DNA from: Ignavibacteria bacterium | GTDB taxonomy: Bacteria > Bacteroidota > Ignavibacteria > Tepidaquicellales > Tepidaquicellaceae | Length of the DNA: 64,000 nucleotides | Direction of reading: 5' to 3' | Assembly (NCBI GenBank): GCA_016709315.1 | Contig: JADJMZ010000008.1 | Location: 1 to 64,000 of the forward strand | Shown: one piece after another, positions 9,455 through 18,532 of the stretch | How the letters are laid out: each line of letters starts with the position of its first letter | How positions within the stretch are numbered: position 1 is the first letter of the stretch | Notes under the pieces: model-generated | Told to the model about the DNA's origin: nothing | The model's database searches: none | Seen by the model: the letters and a program-made list of their open reading frames with translations, nothing else | Position numbers and translations under genes: made by a program

Positions 9455-9635
9455 CTTAAGTTACGCAAAAGACTATTATTTCCGGTTTTAACTTTGTAAA
9501 TCAAAGAAGTAACAAGTTATTTTAAAATTAAGCTTAGAAAATCGACCTCCCCCTGCCCCCTCCTTGGCAAGGAGGGGGTTTTGGGGTGGTCTATTGAATT
9601 CTAAAAATTACACGTGCGCAACATCAGTTAATAGT
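9455..9635. repeat. GC-rich palindromic repeat element (copy at 9.5 kb)
   Basis: Within the 307-nt gap before hemW. The core (9556-9578) is a near-perfect palindrome, CCCCCTCCTTG around a central GC then AAGGAGGGGG, extended by CCTCCCC on the left and GGGGTGG on the right. The left flank reads TTAAGTTACGCAAAAGAC and the right end contains GTGCGCAACATCAGTTAA, which resemble inverted ends. Related sequence occurs at 54.06-54.26 kb (with another palindrome nested at its apex), at 61.15-61.21 kb (half copy) and, for the left flank only, near 62.49 kb. No ORF. It is probably a non-autonomous mobile or REP-like repeat. Confidence 0.55.
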
Positions 9636-9664
9636 AAATAATAAATTAAATTCATCAAAAGAAT

Positions 9665-10783
9665 TTGTCCGGAATTTATATACACATCCCCTTTTGCAAC
9701 AGAAGATGCAATTATTGTGATTTTTATCTCATAACTAATTTAAATGTGACAGATAAGTTTCTGATAAGTTTAAAAAAGGAAATTTCACTATATGCTTCCC
9801 TTTACGGTAAAATGAGATTTGATTCCGTTTATTTCGGTGGCGGCACGCCGTCCGTACTTTCGCATACAAAATTTAAAGAGATAATAGATTTCCTTCACGA
9901 AAATTTTGATCTGTGCAAAGATTCTGAAATTTCAATGGAAGCAAATCCGGAAGATTTCAGTGAAAAGAACTTAAATGATTACCGGGCAGCAGGCATAAAC
10001 AGAATAAGTTTCGGCGTTCAGTCTTTCATAGATTCCGAATTAAAATTTTTAACAAGGCAACACACTTCTGACGAAGCTGTTAAAGTTATTAAAGATGCTT
10101 TGAAATATTTTGACAATGTAAATCTTGACATTATATACTCTCTTCCGTCTCAGACATTAAAAGACATTGACATTTCATTATCAGAAGCTATTGATCTAAA
10201 AGTAAATCACATTTCCGCTTACACGCTGACTTACGAAGAAAGAACTCCGCTTTACAAATCACTTCAAAAAAATCTTGTCACAAAAAATACTGACAGCAAA
10301 GAAGGAGATTTTTATAATTTTGTTTCGGGGAAATTATCGTCGCACGGATATCATCATTACGAAGTTTCCAATTTTGCTAAAGAAGGTTTTCAATGCAAAC
10401 ATAATCTGAAATACTGGGAATACGGCAACTACGTTGGATTTGGTCCTTCTTCTCATTCAATGGTTAACGGCGTAAGATGGAATAATTTCAGAGACATTAT
10501 AAAATACAATGATATGCTTTCGAAAGATTCGCTTCCTGTTGAAGAAAAAACAGTATTAACTTCAGAGCAGAAAAAATTTGAATACTTAATGCTTGCGCTT
10601 AGAAGCACCGGAGTGGATTTTGAAAAGTATAATGAAAATTTCGGGAACAGCTTCAGCAGTGAATTCTCAGATTCAATGAATGATTTATTAAAATTCGGAC
10701 TGGCAGAAAGCACAGACAGGAAATTTTACCTGAATGAAAAAGGGTATTCTATAGCAGATGAAATATTAGCAAAGTATTTCTGA
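9665..10783 (+). CDS. hemW: HemW-like radical SAM protein (coproporphyrinogen oxidase family)
   Basis: Radical SAM protein of 372 aa. The 4Fe-4S ligands are C11, C15 and C18 in YIHIPFCNRRCNYCDF, and the SAM-binding GGGTPS motif is near residue 60. Length and start match HemW, a haem chaperone, rather than the longer HemN, which has an N-terminal extension before its cysteine motif. TTG start. It converges on the minus-strand PAP2 gene with only 2 nt between stops. Many databases label it HemN; HemW is better supported by the short N-terminus. Confidence 0.88.
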   Translation: MSGIYIHIPFCNRRCNYCDFYLITNLNVTDKFLISLKKEISLYASLYGKMRFDSVYFGGGTPSVLSHTKFKEIIDFLHENFDLCKDSEISMEANPEDFSEKNLNDYRAAGINRISFGVQSFIDSELKFLTRQHTSDEAVKVIKDALKYFDNVNLDIIYSLPSQTLKDIDISLSEAIDLKVNHISAYTLTYEERTPLYKSLQKNLVTKNTDSKEGDFYNFVSGKLSSHGYHHYEVSNFAKEGFQCKHNLKYWEYGNYVGFGPSSHSMVNGVRWNNFRDIIKYNDMLSKDSLPVEEKTVLTSEQKKFEYLMLALRSTGVDFEKYNENFGNSFSSEFSDSMNDLLKFGLAESTDRKFYLNEKGYSIADEILAKYF

Positions 10784-10785
10784 TT

Positions 10786-11742
10786 TTATACAGAGGGACT
10801 TTTGCCAAAATTTATTTTATCGCCGTATAATTTATTAGCAATGAAAATTGTAATGAGCACTACAGGAATTCCCGCCACAAGATCAATAAAATAATGATAC
10901 CTGAGATAGAGAGTTGAGAAAAGCATCAGGATGGAATAAGGAAGATAGAAATAAAATGAATTCGATTTGATTTTTCGGGACAGGTAAGTGATAAGTAAAA
11001 TTATTATAGTATGACCGGAAGGGAAAGCATCTCTCTGAGCATAGTCCTGCGGATTAGGGACATTGTCCGGTATTGATTCTACAAAATTTATAAACGAACG
11101 GATTTTTTCCGCCAGAAAAATTCCGGGCAATTCTGTATCTGTCAAATGAAAGTCATGCAAAGTAAATCTCGGACCGATCGCAGGAAAAATAACATAACCA
11201 ATGAAAGAAATATAGAAACCCAGCAAGACGACAAAAATAGCATATTTCAGTTCATCGTATCTGTGCCATAGATATAGCTCCAAAGCATAAATTGCAGGCA
11301 TAAGATAAAACAGACCGTAAACAATCTGCAGAAATTCAACCGCATATGGATTTAAGTAACTGCTTAGAAACGCGGTGGGATTTTGTCCGAATATCCATAG
11401 GTCAATCTTTATGAGATAGTTATCATACAATCCGTGGTTCAGATTTATCATTATCAGATAAATTTCCTTAAAGCAGAATATAATTGTAAATACTGGATAC
11501 CAGTATCTTAAAAATCTTGTAAAAGATCTTTGCCTTTTTTCTTCATAAGATTTTTTTTCATAATGCGACACAAAATAAATTATCAGGATGCATAAGATCA
11601 GATTTACAAAAAGGACAATGAATTTTTCGGAAGTATTTTCTATCGAGATAAAACTTATCAAAGCAAGCAGTAACAGAAAAAGCTGATTGGTAATATCCGG
11701 TATTTCAAGATATTTAAGATTTTTTTTAAAACTTTTTATCAA
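10786..11742 (-). CDS. PAP2-superfamily membrane phosphatase/transferase
   Basis: Polytopic membrane protein (318 aa, about six spans). It carries PAP2 motifs: FPAIGPR (186-192) as degenerate motif 1, PSGH (241-244) as motif 2, and R281-x-H283-x3-D287 (RYHYFID) as motif 3. The order and spacing fit the inositolphosphotransferase/Aur1-like branch of PAP2 rather than the short soluble lipid phosphatases. It probably acts on a phospholipid or prenyl phosphate headgroup in the membrane; the substrate is not predictable. TTG start. mgtE lies 3 nt upstream on the same strand, so they are probably one transcript. Confidence 0.75.
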   Translation of the reverse strand: MIKSFKKNLKYLEIPDITNQLFLLLLALISFISIENTSEKFIVLFVNLILCILIIYFVSHYEKKSYEEKRQRSFTRFLRYWYPVFTIIFCFKEIYLIMINLNHGLYDNYLIKIDLWIFGQNPTAFLSSYLNPYAVEFLQIVYGLFYLMPAIYALELYLWHRYDELKYAIFVVLLGFYISFIGYVIFPAIGPRFTLHDFHLTDTELPGIFLAEKIRSFINFVESIPDNVPNPQDYAQRDAFPSGHTIIILLITYLSRKIKSNSFYFYLPYSILMLFSTLYLRYHYFIDLVAGIPVVLITIFIANKLYGDKINFGKSPSV

Positions 11743-11745
11743 AAT

Positions 11746-13149
11746 TTATACTGATTGCGTGAGCAAATAAGTAGATATTGTCATAAATATTGAAATACCG
11801 ATCACATCCTGGAATGCAGTTTCAAAAGGTCCGGATGTTATCGCAGGATCAAATCCTAATTTTTTTGAAAGCATCGGGAACATAGTGCCGACAAATCCGG
11901 CAATGTTAATAGAAATAAACATTGAAGATGCCACTGATACTGAGAACAGGAATTTATCGGTATCACTGAGCAGGTAGCCTACTATTCCAATTGTAATTCC
12001 CACAGCCGATCCTATCAGTAAATTAGTTTTGAATTGTCTGAAAAGAGGTTCCCACCATCTGCTAATATTTACATTTCCCGTATCTATTGCTCTTACAACT
12101 ATTGCAGCGGACTGAAGTCCTGTGTTTCCTGATATTGCTGATATGATGGGCATAAAAGCTGCAAGGAGAATTACTCTTTCTATAATTTCATTGTGAGATT
12201 TTATTACAAAGACTGCTATAAGTTCAATAAATAAAGTAATCAGAAGCCATGGTAAACGCATTTTTGCAATCTGAAACGGAGATTTCTTTTCAAGTTCCTC
12301 AGCATCAGTACCTGCCATACGGGCGACATTCTCTGAATATTCTTCTTCAATAACATCTACTATATCGTCAATATTGATCTTACCTATTACTCTGTTATCC
12401 GAGTCGACAACGGGTAAAGACACTAAGTCATAGCTCTGAAATATCTTGGCAACTTCTTCCTGATCAGTTTCGGCTCCTACAGAAATGAAATCCTGATTCA
12501 TGATTTCTCTGATAACCATACCGGGATTCTTCAAAGCGATTATAAATCTCTTAAGCGATATTATTCCTTTAAGCACGTTGTTATCATCCACTACCCATAC
12601 ATTATATAACTGATCAACATCTTCCGCTTTTTCCTGAATATCTCTGATTGCTTCGCCGACAGTTTTGTTTTCGAGAACAGCGATATATTCCTTGCCCATG
12701 ATACCGCCTGCGGTGTTTTCATCATAGCTGAGGAGTTCTTTTACTTCGTGATAATCTTCCCTGTCGTGCCTGTCGAGATTTCCCAGGACTTCTTCCTTTT
12801 TGTCTGTATCAAGATCTGCTACAATGTCAGTGGCATCATCAGAGTACATTTCACTTACAATGTCTGACAGCTTTTGCCCGCCTAATTTTTCGGTGATATA
12901 ATCCCTGATGTCTTCATTGATCTCAAGCAGAACTTCCCCTGCAGTCTCATCATCAAGAAGTGAAAAAAGATAAAATGCATCATCTTCCTCACTGAGATTG
13001 TCAACAATAACAGCAATGTCAAAATCATAAAGATCGGCAAGAATATTCTTTAAGGCAGCATCCGATTTTTCTTGTATAAGTCCGGAGATGTCATCAAGAA
13101 ATTCTGTGTCAACTTCTAAAACGGATTTATTTTTTTTATCTGTTGGCAA
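11746..13149 (-). CDS. mgtE: Magnesium transporter MgtE
   Basis: Mg2+ channel of 467 aa with full MgtE architecture: an acidic N-domain (residues about 1-130, DDATDIVADLD motif), two CBS domains (about 135-260) that sense cytosolic Mg2+, a plug helix and five membrane helices. The transmembrane signature near residues 335-350 (PIISAISGNTGLQS) lines the pore. TTG start. It is followed 3 nt downstream by the PAP2 gene. No Mg2+ riboswitch is visible in the upstream gap, which is filled by simple repeats. Confidence 0.95.
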   Translation of the reverse strand: MPTDKKNKSVLEVDTEFLDDISGLIQEKSDAALKNILADLYDFDIAVIVDNLSEEDDAFYLFSLLDDETAGEVLLEINEDIRDYITEKLGGQKLSDIVSEMYSDDATDIVADLDTDKKEEVLGNLDRHDREDYHEVKELLSYDENTAGGIMGKEYIAVLENKTVGEAIRDIQEKAEDVDQLYNVWVVDDNNVLKGIISLKRFIIALKNPGMVIREIMNQDFISVGAETDQEEVAKIFQSYDLVSLPVVDSDNRVIGKINIDDIVDVIEEEYSENVARMAGTDAEELEKKSPFQIAKMRLPWLLITLFIELIAVFVIKSHNEIIERVILLAAFMPIISAISGNTGLQSAAIVVRAIDTGNVNISRWWEPLFRQFKTNLLIGSAVGITIGIVGYLLSDTDKFLFSVSVASSMFISINIAGFVGTMFPMLSKKLGFDPAITSGPFETAFQDVIGISIFMTISTYLLTQSV

Positions 13150-13248
13150 AGATTTATTTAATTAAGACAGGAAATTTTTGAATTTCAAATTAATTATTAA
13201 GATGTGTTTAATCAACTGAAAAGCACTAATATACTGCCCCGATCCATA

Positions 13249-13497
13249 ATTGCTAACTGCTAATTGCTTAACTGCTAACTGCTTAATAGTGACTTCTGAT
13301 AAACCCTTACTATAATTCCCGAACGCTTTTATCGGGAATTCAATCATTGAAAACTAACTTAAAAATGGATTCCCGCCAGGAGCACGCGGGAATGACAATC
13401 CGGGGAGAGTTTGTTTTTAAGAAGTCTCTAATTGTTAACTGCTAATTGCTAAATGCTAACTGCTTAACTGCTAACTGCTTAACTGCTAACTGCTCAA
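13249..13497. repeat. Repeat-filled intergenic region upstream of mgtE
   Basis: The 344-nt gap 13150-13493 holds no gene. Short tandem units of the type TTAACTGCTAACTGC occupy 13249-13286 and 13431-13497. A 9-bp perfect hairpin (AATTCCCGA / TCGGGAATT) is at 13314-13340. A second hairpin at 13366-13397 has arms ATTCCCGC and GCGGGAAT followed by GACA. The last is a widespread REP-like sequence related to the palindrome at 61.2-61.4 kb. The tandem units are too irregular and spacer-free to be CRISPR. Confidence 0.65.
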
Positions 13498-15437
13498 CCG
13501 TCTCTCTTAATTTTCATTTTCTTCGTAACCGTTTTATCCTTACTGACAACATTTACAAAATAAAATCCTTCTTTAACTTTGCTCAGATCAATATCAATCA
13601 TACCTTCTTTGAAATTATTTAACTTCTTTTTGAAAATAATTTTCTTTTTATCTTCAGTCGTTATCTGAAGTAAAATGTTTTGTTTTTCATTTAAAAATAT
13701 ATCACAGAAAAATTTTCCGGGATTTCTGACCGGAAAAATATTTAATATTGGAGTAATATCTTCTTTGACAGAAGGATTGCCTGTAACAATGAATTGCTGC
13801 CTGATCTCTTTACCGAAATCAGAATTATACGCTTTGATCAGTGTACCGTTGATATCCGTAATGCGAACAAATCCATATCCTTCTTCAGGATTGAACCAAA
13901 AGTCAAGACCGTTATTAGCAGTATCACCGAGTAAAAATTCATAGCAGCCCGCACTCATACTGATTGTATCTGTATAAACTTTATTATTTTCGAGAGTCCC
14001 GCAATCTTTCTGTCTTAGTATAATATTTTTCTCATTTACTAACCGGTAGAAATTCTGCGATGCCGTATTGTTTGTTTTTAAAGTCAGAATAATTTTCGGA
14101 TCAAATATCTGCGGCATAATCAAAACTGATGTTTTGGAATTGTCATAAGCATATTCATCTTCAAGTCCGTTCGGATTCAGAAGTGTAACATTAAAAATAT
14201 TCTTTTTTTCATTCCCGTAAACTATTCCGTCTAAAATAATTTCCGCAGCAGCGGAGGATTCAATATTCCCTGACCAGTCAAACGTTTGTTCTGTTTCTCC
14301 TGCAATACCGTAATTAATTTTTAAATCAGTCAGAACTTTATTGCCGTTATTTTTTATTTTTAATTTTGGGAATTTACATACCGGATTATTTCTTGAGTAA
14401 ACATCTTCATCAGACGGTGAAATTATTTCTTCAATACTGACATCATTTTCAAATACAGGATTCTTGTAATAAAAAATATACGAACTGAAAACATAATTTG
14501 CAGAGGGCTTATTCGGATTTATGTATGGCTCCATTTCAATATCAACAGTATGCTCAGTATTCTTACTATCATAATTTAATTTAAAATCATAAATATGGGG
14601 AAAGACAACTGCGCCCGGACACCAGTTAGCTCTGTCATAAATCCAAGTCCCCGCCTGAGGGTAAAGCGGATTATCGCCGCATTGACGCCAGATATCTCTT
14701 TGATCAGCTAACTCATTATCAAAAAATAATTTTCTGTACTTTCTGCAAAACTCTGCGCAATTCTCAAAGTCATCCATCCCATGCCCTGTCTGCAGAATTC
14801 TTATTCTTGCAATATCTGCATTTTCATTTTTGAATTTAAACGGTTTCAAATAATTTTCTATATCATCTTCTTTATTCCCGTAAGGAAATGATCCGGTCCA
14901 TAATTTTTCATAACCTAAAACTTCCATTGCGGGAGTTCCTTCTATAAGCTCAAAGTCTAAAGTAATGAGCCAGCCCCTGTCAGTATTGCTTTCGTAACCT
15001 GTGTGATTGAATTCGATCTCTGCAGAATCATGAAGCAAAAAAGAAAAGTCCGTTATATCCGCTTTCCAGCTGAATTTCCAGTCAGGCGCAAACCTAGAAC
15101 CGTAAGGCGAGATCATTCTTGCAAGTTCTATATCAAGAGAAGAGTCATTTGCGCTTCCCTTTCTCCTTAAATAAATATTATCAATGTAATCCCATTCTCC
15201 GCATCTCTGACTATCGGGACACTGATAGGTTATATGCAAAATTGCCTTGCGGTAACTGATTTCTTCCGAAGGAAAGTTTGCCCAGTTTTTATAAGCTTTA
15301 AATCCTTTTGAGGGATCTGTTATTACTTTTTCTTTGCGATGAGTTATTACATGGATAGTATCTCCCGTGACAGATAAAACTTTTTCTGATGAAAGTAATA
15401 TGGCTGAGACAATAAAGAGTAGTAAATAAATTTTCAT
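13494..15437 (-). CDS. Secreted PNGase F-like protein with C-terminal sorting domain
   Basis: Exported protein of about 647 aa from the ATG at 15437. An in-frame TTG at 15467 would add 10 residues before the signal peptide and is less likely. The signal peptide is MKIYLLLFIVSAILLSS-like. The first third resembles peptide-N-glycosidase F (amidase that releases N-glycans): a GEWDYIDNIYL stretch within a disulfide-rich region (CPDSQRCGEW) matches the family pattern. The C-terminus (about the last 80 residues, GFYFVNVVSKDKTVTKKMKIK) is a T9SS sorting domain, so the protein is exported and surface-attached. Catalytic residues were not verified and glycosidase activity is an inference. Confidence 0.72.
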   Translation of the reverse strand: MKIYLLLFIVSAILLSSEKVLSVTGDTIHVITHRKEKVITDPSKGFKAYKNWANFPSEEISYRKAILHITYQCPDSQRCGEWDYIDNIYLRRKGSANDSSLDIELARMISPYGSRFAPDWKFSWKADITDFSFLLHDSAEIEFNHTGYESNTDRGWLITLDFELIEGTPAMEVLGYEKLWTGSFPYGNKEDDIENYLKPFKFKNENADIARIRILQTGHGMDDFENCAEFCRKYRKLFFDNELADQRDIWRQCGDNPLYPQAGTWIYDRANWCPGAVVFPHIYDFKLNYDSKNTEHTVDIEMEPYINPNKPSANYVFSSYIFYYKNPVFENDVSIEEIISPSDEDVYSRNNPVCKFPKLKIKNNGNKVLTDLKINYGIAGETEQTFDWSGNIESSAAAEIILDGIVYGNEKKNIFNVTLLNPNGLEDEYAYDNSKTSVLIMPQIFDPKIILTLKTNNTASQNFYRLVNEKNIILRQKDCGTLENNKVYTDTISMSAGCYEFLLGDTANNGLDFWFNPEEGYGFVRITDINGTLIKAYNSDFGKEIRQQFIVTGNPSVKEDITPILNIFPVRNPGKFFCDIFLNEKQNILLQITTEDKKKIIFKKKLNNFKEGMIDIDLSKVKEGFYFVNVVSKDKTVTKKMKIKRDG

Positions 15438-15626
15438 GATTAAAAATATGGAAACTTTATAAAACAAAAAAGCCGAGAGAATATCTTTTCACCGGAGATT
15501 TAAAGTTGAAAAATAATTTAATAAATATTAAACTATTCATGAAATCATCAGAGTTTATTGCATGAAATAATTTGCATTATAAAAGTGGTTTAAAATAAAT
15601 AAATTACTTTTCAGGAAAAATCAATC

Positions 15627-16271
15627 ATGGATAAAAAAATTCTGTTTAATATAAGAAAAGATTACATCTTTGAAGAGCTGAATGAAGACGGGATTTTATC
15701 AGATCCTTTCAGGCAATTTGAAAAATGGTTTAATGAGGCAATAGATGCAGAGATAACGGAAGTTAACGCAATGTTTATTGCTACATGCGGTAAAAACGGG
15801 ATGCCGGCAGTCAGAACTGTTTTGCTTAAGGAATTTGATCCGAGAGGATTTTCTTTTTATACAAATTATAACAGCAGAAAAGGAAATGATCTTTATTATA
15901 ATCCGAAAGCATCTGCTTTATTTTTCTGGAAAGAATTAGAAAGACAGATACGCATAGAAGGAATAACAGAAAAAGTTACAAGAAGTGAATCGGAGGAATA
16001 TTTTCACAGCAGACCGGCAGGAAGTCAGATAGCTGCTTTGACTTCGGAGCAAAGTAAGATTATTTCAGGCAGAAATATTTTAGATAATAAGTTCAGGGAA
16101 CTGACAAAACAATATGAAGGAAAGATAATACCATTGCCGGATAACTGGGGCGGTTACAGGATAATTCCTGAAAGAATAGAATTCTGGCAGGGAAGAAAAA
16201 ACAGACTTCATGACAGAATTCTTTACACAAAAGAAAACGAAGAATGGAAAACAGAAAGACTTTCACCTTAA
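15627..16271 (+). CDS. pdxH: Pyridoxamine 5'-phosphate oxidase
   Basis: FMN-dependent oxidase that makes pyridoxal 5'-phosphate from PNP or PMP, the last step of B6 salvage. It is 214 aa, normal length. Visible family features are AVRTVLLKEFDPRGFSFYTN (FMN binding, residues about 54-73), SRPAGSQIAAL (about 127-137) and the C-terminal WQGRKNRLHDRILY signature (187-200). ATG start; the downstream lipoprotein begins 19 nt later, so the two may be cotranscribed. PLP users in this window are ltaE and serC. Confidence 0.96.
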   Translation: MDKKILFNIRKDYIFEELNEDGILSDPFRQFEKWFNEAIDAEITEVNAMFIATCGKNGMPAVRTVLLKEFDPRGFSFYTNYNSRKGNDLYYNPKASALFFWKELERQIRIEGITEKVTRSESEEYFHSRPAGSQIAALTSEQSKIISGRNILDNKFRELTKQYEGKIIPLPDNWGGYRIIPERIEFWQGRKNRLHDRILYTKENEEWKTERLSP

Positions 16272-16290
16272 AAAACTAAAAATAATAATT

Positions 16291-16734
16291 ATGAATTTTA
16301 ATAAACTTATCGGACTGCTATTGTTAGTTCCATTGTTTTTTATTTCATGCACTTCATCAGAGAATACAAATCCCGGGACTTCTGTTCCGCTGGAAAACAC
16401 AAGATGGAAGCTTAATACGTTAAACGGGAAAAAGATATTTACTCCGGAAAGCGGAAAAGATATTTTTATCAGATTCAGCTCAGCGGATAAACGCGCAAAC
16501 GGATTTGCAGGATGCAATACTTTTTTCGGGACTTATAAATCAGATAAGAATAATATTGCAATAGGACCTCTGGCAAGTACTGAAATGTTTTGTGAAGCAA
16601 TGATGCAAACTGAAACGGAGTTTTTTAAGGCGTTAAGCACTACAATTAAATTTAAAATCAAAGGAAATTATTTACAACTTTACGATTCGGCAAAGATGCT
16701 GGCAAAGTTTGAAATGATAACAGGAACAGAGTAA
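16291..16734 (+). CDS. META-domain (HslJ-like) lipoprotein
   Basis: Small lipoprotein of 147 aa. The ATG at 16291 is chosen because it starts a lipoprotein signal peptide with lipobox FFISC (cysteine at residue 20). A longer reading overlapping pdxH would bury the signal. The mature part is a META domain, with the signature GFAGCNTFFGTY and the paired MFCEA cysteine as in HslJ. META proteins are associated with heat shock and resistance to novobiocin-like compounds in E. coli, but the molecular role is unknown. Probably outer-membrane anchored. Confidence 0.82.
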   Translation: MNFNKLIGLLLLVPLFFISCTSSENTNPGTSVPLENTRWKLNTLNGKKIFTPESGKDIFIRFSSADKRANGFAGCNTFFGTYKSDKNNIAIGPLASTEMFCEAMMQTETEFFKALSTTIKFKIKGNYLQLYDSAKMLAKFEMITGTE

Positions 16735-16857
16735 TATATTGCAGCAGAGTAATTTCTAATCCGTCACAATAAAAAGGTTTGCATTATAAAAGAAAAATAA
16801 TAATATTGCCACTGTAATTTTTAATGTTATTTGCTTTATATTTTGTTTAAAATCAAA

Positions 16858-16931
16858 CGGGATGTAGATCAGTTGGTTAGATCGCACGTCTGGGGGGCGT
16901 GAGGCCGGCAGTTCGAGTCTGCCCATCCCGA
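16858..16931 (+). tRNA. tRNA-Pro (GGG)
   Basis: Complete cloverleaf. The acceptor stem CGGGATG (16858-16864) pairs with CATCCCG (16924-16930). The D arm is GATC/GATC. The anticodon stem CACGT/GCGTG encloses the loop CTGGGGG with anticodon GGG at 16892-16894 and G37, as expected for proline. The T arm is GGCAG/CTGCC with TTCGAGT loop. Discriminator A; CCA is not encoded. Confidence 0.95.
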
Positions 16932-16955
16932 CATCTTCAGTAAACCTTTTTTCAA

Positions 16956-17720
16956 ATGAATAAATCCGGTAATTACACACAATCAGAAAATACTGAATTA
17001 ATCAGATTAAAATCTTTTACAGTCAGGGACCTGCCGAAATCGGAACGTCCCAGGGAAAGATTGATAGAACTCGGTGCAGATAAACTCTCTTCACCCGAGA
17101 TTATATCTTTGATATTAAACACAGGATCAAAGGGTGAATCAGTAATGATGCTTTCGCAAAAACTTATTATGCACTTTGGTTCTTTAAAAGGAATTATGCA
17201 GGCGTCATTTGAAGATCTCAGGAATGTTAAAGGTCTCGGTGAAGCGAAGGCATCCAAACTTATGGCTTGCTTTGAGATCGCAAAAAGGGCGTCAAAAGAA
17301 GAGCGTGATTTTACTGAACTTGCGGAAGAAGAAAAGAAGAGATACAAACCCGTTACTTCACCTGAGGGTATTTATAAAATCGTAAGCGCAAAGATCACGA
17401 ACTTTTCCAAAGAACATTTTTATGTAATTTCTCTTGATATCAGAAATAATTTTATAGGAATAGATGAAATATCAGTAGGCACACTGACAGCGAGCCTTGT
17501 TCATCCCAGAGAAACATTCGAGTCAGCGATCAGGAGACATGCAGCTTCGATAATCATAGCGCATAATCACCCTTCCTGTGAAACGGATCCTTCTGAAGAC
17601 GATCTTAAAATAACTAAAAGACTTGTAGAGGCAGGCAAGATAATGGGAATTGAAGTTCTGGATCATATAATATTCACAACCAAATCATATCTCAGTTTTA
17701 AAGACAAAAATCTTTTATAA
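16956..17720 (+). CDS. radC: RadC-family JAMM/MPN protein
   Basis: Protein of 254 aa with an N-terminal helix-hairpin-helix region (VKGLGEAKASKL, about 91-102) and a C-terminal JAMM metalloprotease-like domain. Zinc ligands are H203, H205 and D216 in HNHPSCETDPSEDD. RadC was once thought to be a DNA-repair protein; the biochemical role of the JAMM domain is unresolved. ATG start 24 nt after tRNA-Pro, so it may be read from the tRNA promoter. Confidence 0.93.
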   Translation: MNKSGNYTQSENTELIRLKSFTVRDLPKSERPRERLIELGADKLSSPEIISLILNTGSKGESVMMLSQKLIMHFGSLKGIMQASFEDLRNVKGLGEAKASKLMACFEIAKRASKEERDFTELAEEEKKRYKPVTSPEGIYKIVSAKITNFSKEHFYVISLDIRNNFIGIDEISVGTLTASLVHPRETFESAIRRHAASIIIAHNHPSCETDPSEDDLKITKRLVEAGKIMGIEVLDHIIFTTKSYLSFKDKNLL

Positions 17721-17780
17721 AATCTTCTTCCGACAGATTCATAAGAACGGAAGAAGATAAATTTCCTTTAAGAATTAATA

Positions 17781-17963
17781 TTACAATTCTTCGCCCTGAT
17801 CAAATTCATCTGCGTCATCTTCAAACAAAATCATAGACTGATAAAATGTACCATCAGAAGTAATAGCAACTCCGCCTTCTGTTTCCCAGCCGTTTTCGAT
17901 CATCTGGTTAACTTTTGCGATGAATTCTTTTTCATCTTTTGCAGAAACTAATGAGTATTCCAT
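17781..17963 (-). CDS. Small DUF1737-type protein
   Basis: A 60-residue protein with the DUF1737 pattern (MEYSLVSAKDEKEF, then W-x-x-x-GGVAI around residues 29-36, then YQSM). These are short domains, about 50 aa, of unknown role. The start is set by AAAGGAG: an upstream ATG (17969) abuts the Shine-Dalgarno directly and would be unusable, whereas the ATG at 17963 has a 6-nt spacer. The acidic tail (DDADEFDQGEEL) is unusual. It converges on radC; no terminator was seen. Confidence 0.72.
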   Translation of the reverse strand: MEYSLVSAKDEKEFIAKVNQMIENGWETEGGVAITSDGTFYQSMILFEDDADEFDQGEEL

Positions 17964-18205
17964 AAACATCTCCTTTTTTTATATTTAATAACTGTTTTCA
18001 AATTAATCAATATTTTGTCAAAATTAAATCTCTTTCTGATAATATTTATTTCTTAATATGGTTTAAAGTATTCTAGTTATAATTTCACCTGCTACAATTT
18101 ATCCTAAACATCCAAAAATTAATTTACATTTTCAGCATTTCAATTTAATTCTCAGATAAACAAAATCCGGAATTTATAATTACGATTAATAAATAAATTG
18201 ATTAA

Positions 18206-18487
18206 GTGTGTTTAGATTACGAATTTTATCGAATGATAAATGAAAAAGTTCAGACAGAAGTTAACAGACTCGTCAACCGCGGAATAGTTTTAGGATTAGT
18301 CTGGATAATGGGGGTAGGATCAGTAATTGCGCTTGTATCAGGATTTCAGGCTAAGAAACTGATAAGGACTTCAGAAAATGTTTTAACAGGAAAGAAAAAA
18401 GCAAATCAGAGCATATTAATCGGAATTTTAGGATTATTAGTATGGGTTGTCATAATTATTTTTATTCTGAAATACAGAAGGAATTAG
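18206..18487 (+). CDS. Small two-span membrane protein, unknown
   Basis: 93 aa with two hydrophobic segments (about residues 27-46 and 70-87), the second followed by KYRRN, which puts the C-terminus in the cytoplasm. I do not recognise a family. The GTG at 18206 and an ATG at 18233 are both possible starts; neither has a clear ribosome site. It precedes the DnaJ-like gene by 45 nt in the same direction. The 236-nt gap before it is AT-rich and shows nothing recognisable. Confidence 0.6.
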   Translation: MCLDYEFYRMINEKVQTEVNRLVNRGIVLGLVWIMGVGSVIALVSGFQAKKLIRTSENVLTGKKKANQSILIGILGLLVWVVIIIFILKYRRN

Positions 18488-18532
18488 GTTCAGATATTTA
18501 AAATTAAAACAAACAGTAAGAAAATTTTTTAT

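Noticed and set aside
13249..13497. Possible CRISPR-like array of TTAACTGC units
   Set aside because: Units are about 7-15 nt, irregular and contiguous with no unique spacers; it is simple-sequence repeat.
16756..16980. Minus-strand ORF across tRNA-Pro
   Set aside because: Its RLELPASRPPDVRSNQL stretch is the antisense translation of the tRNA.
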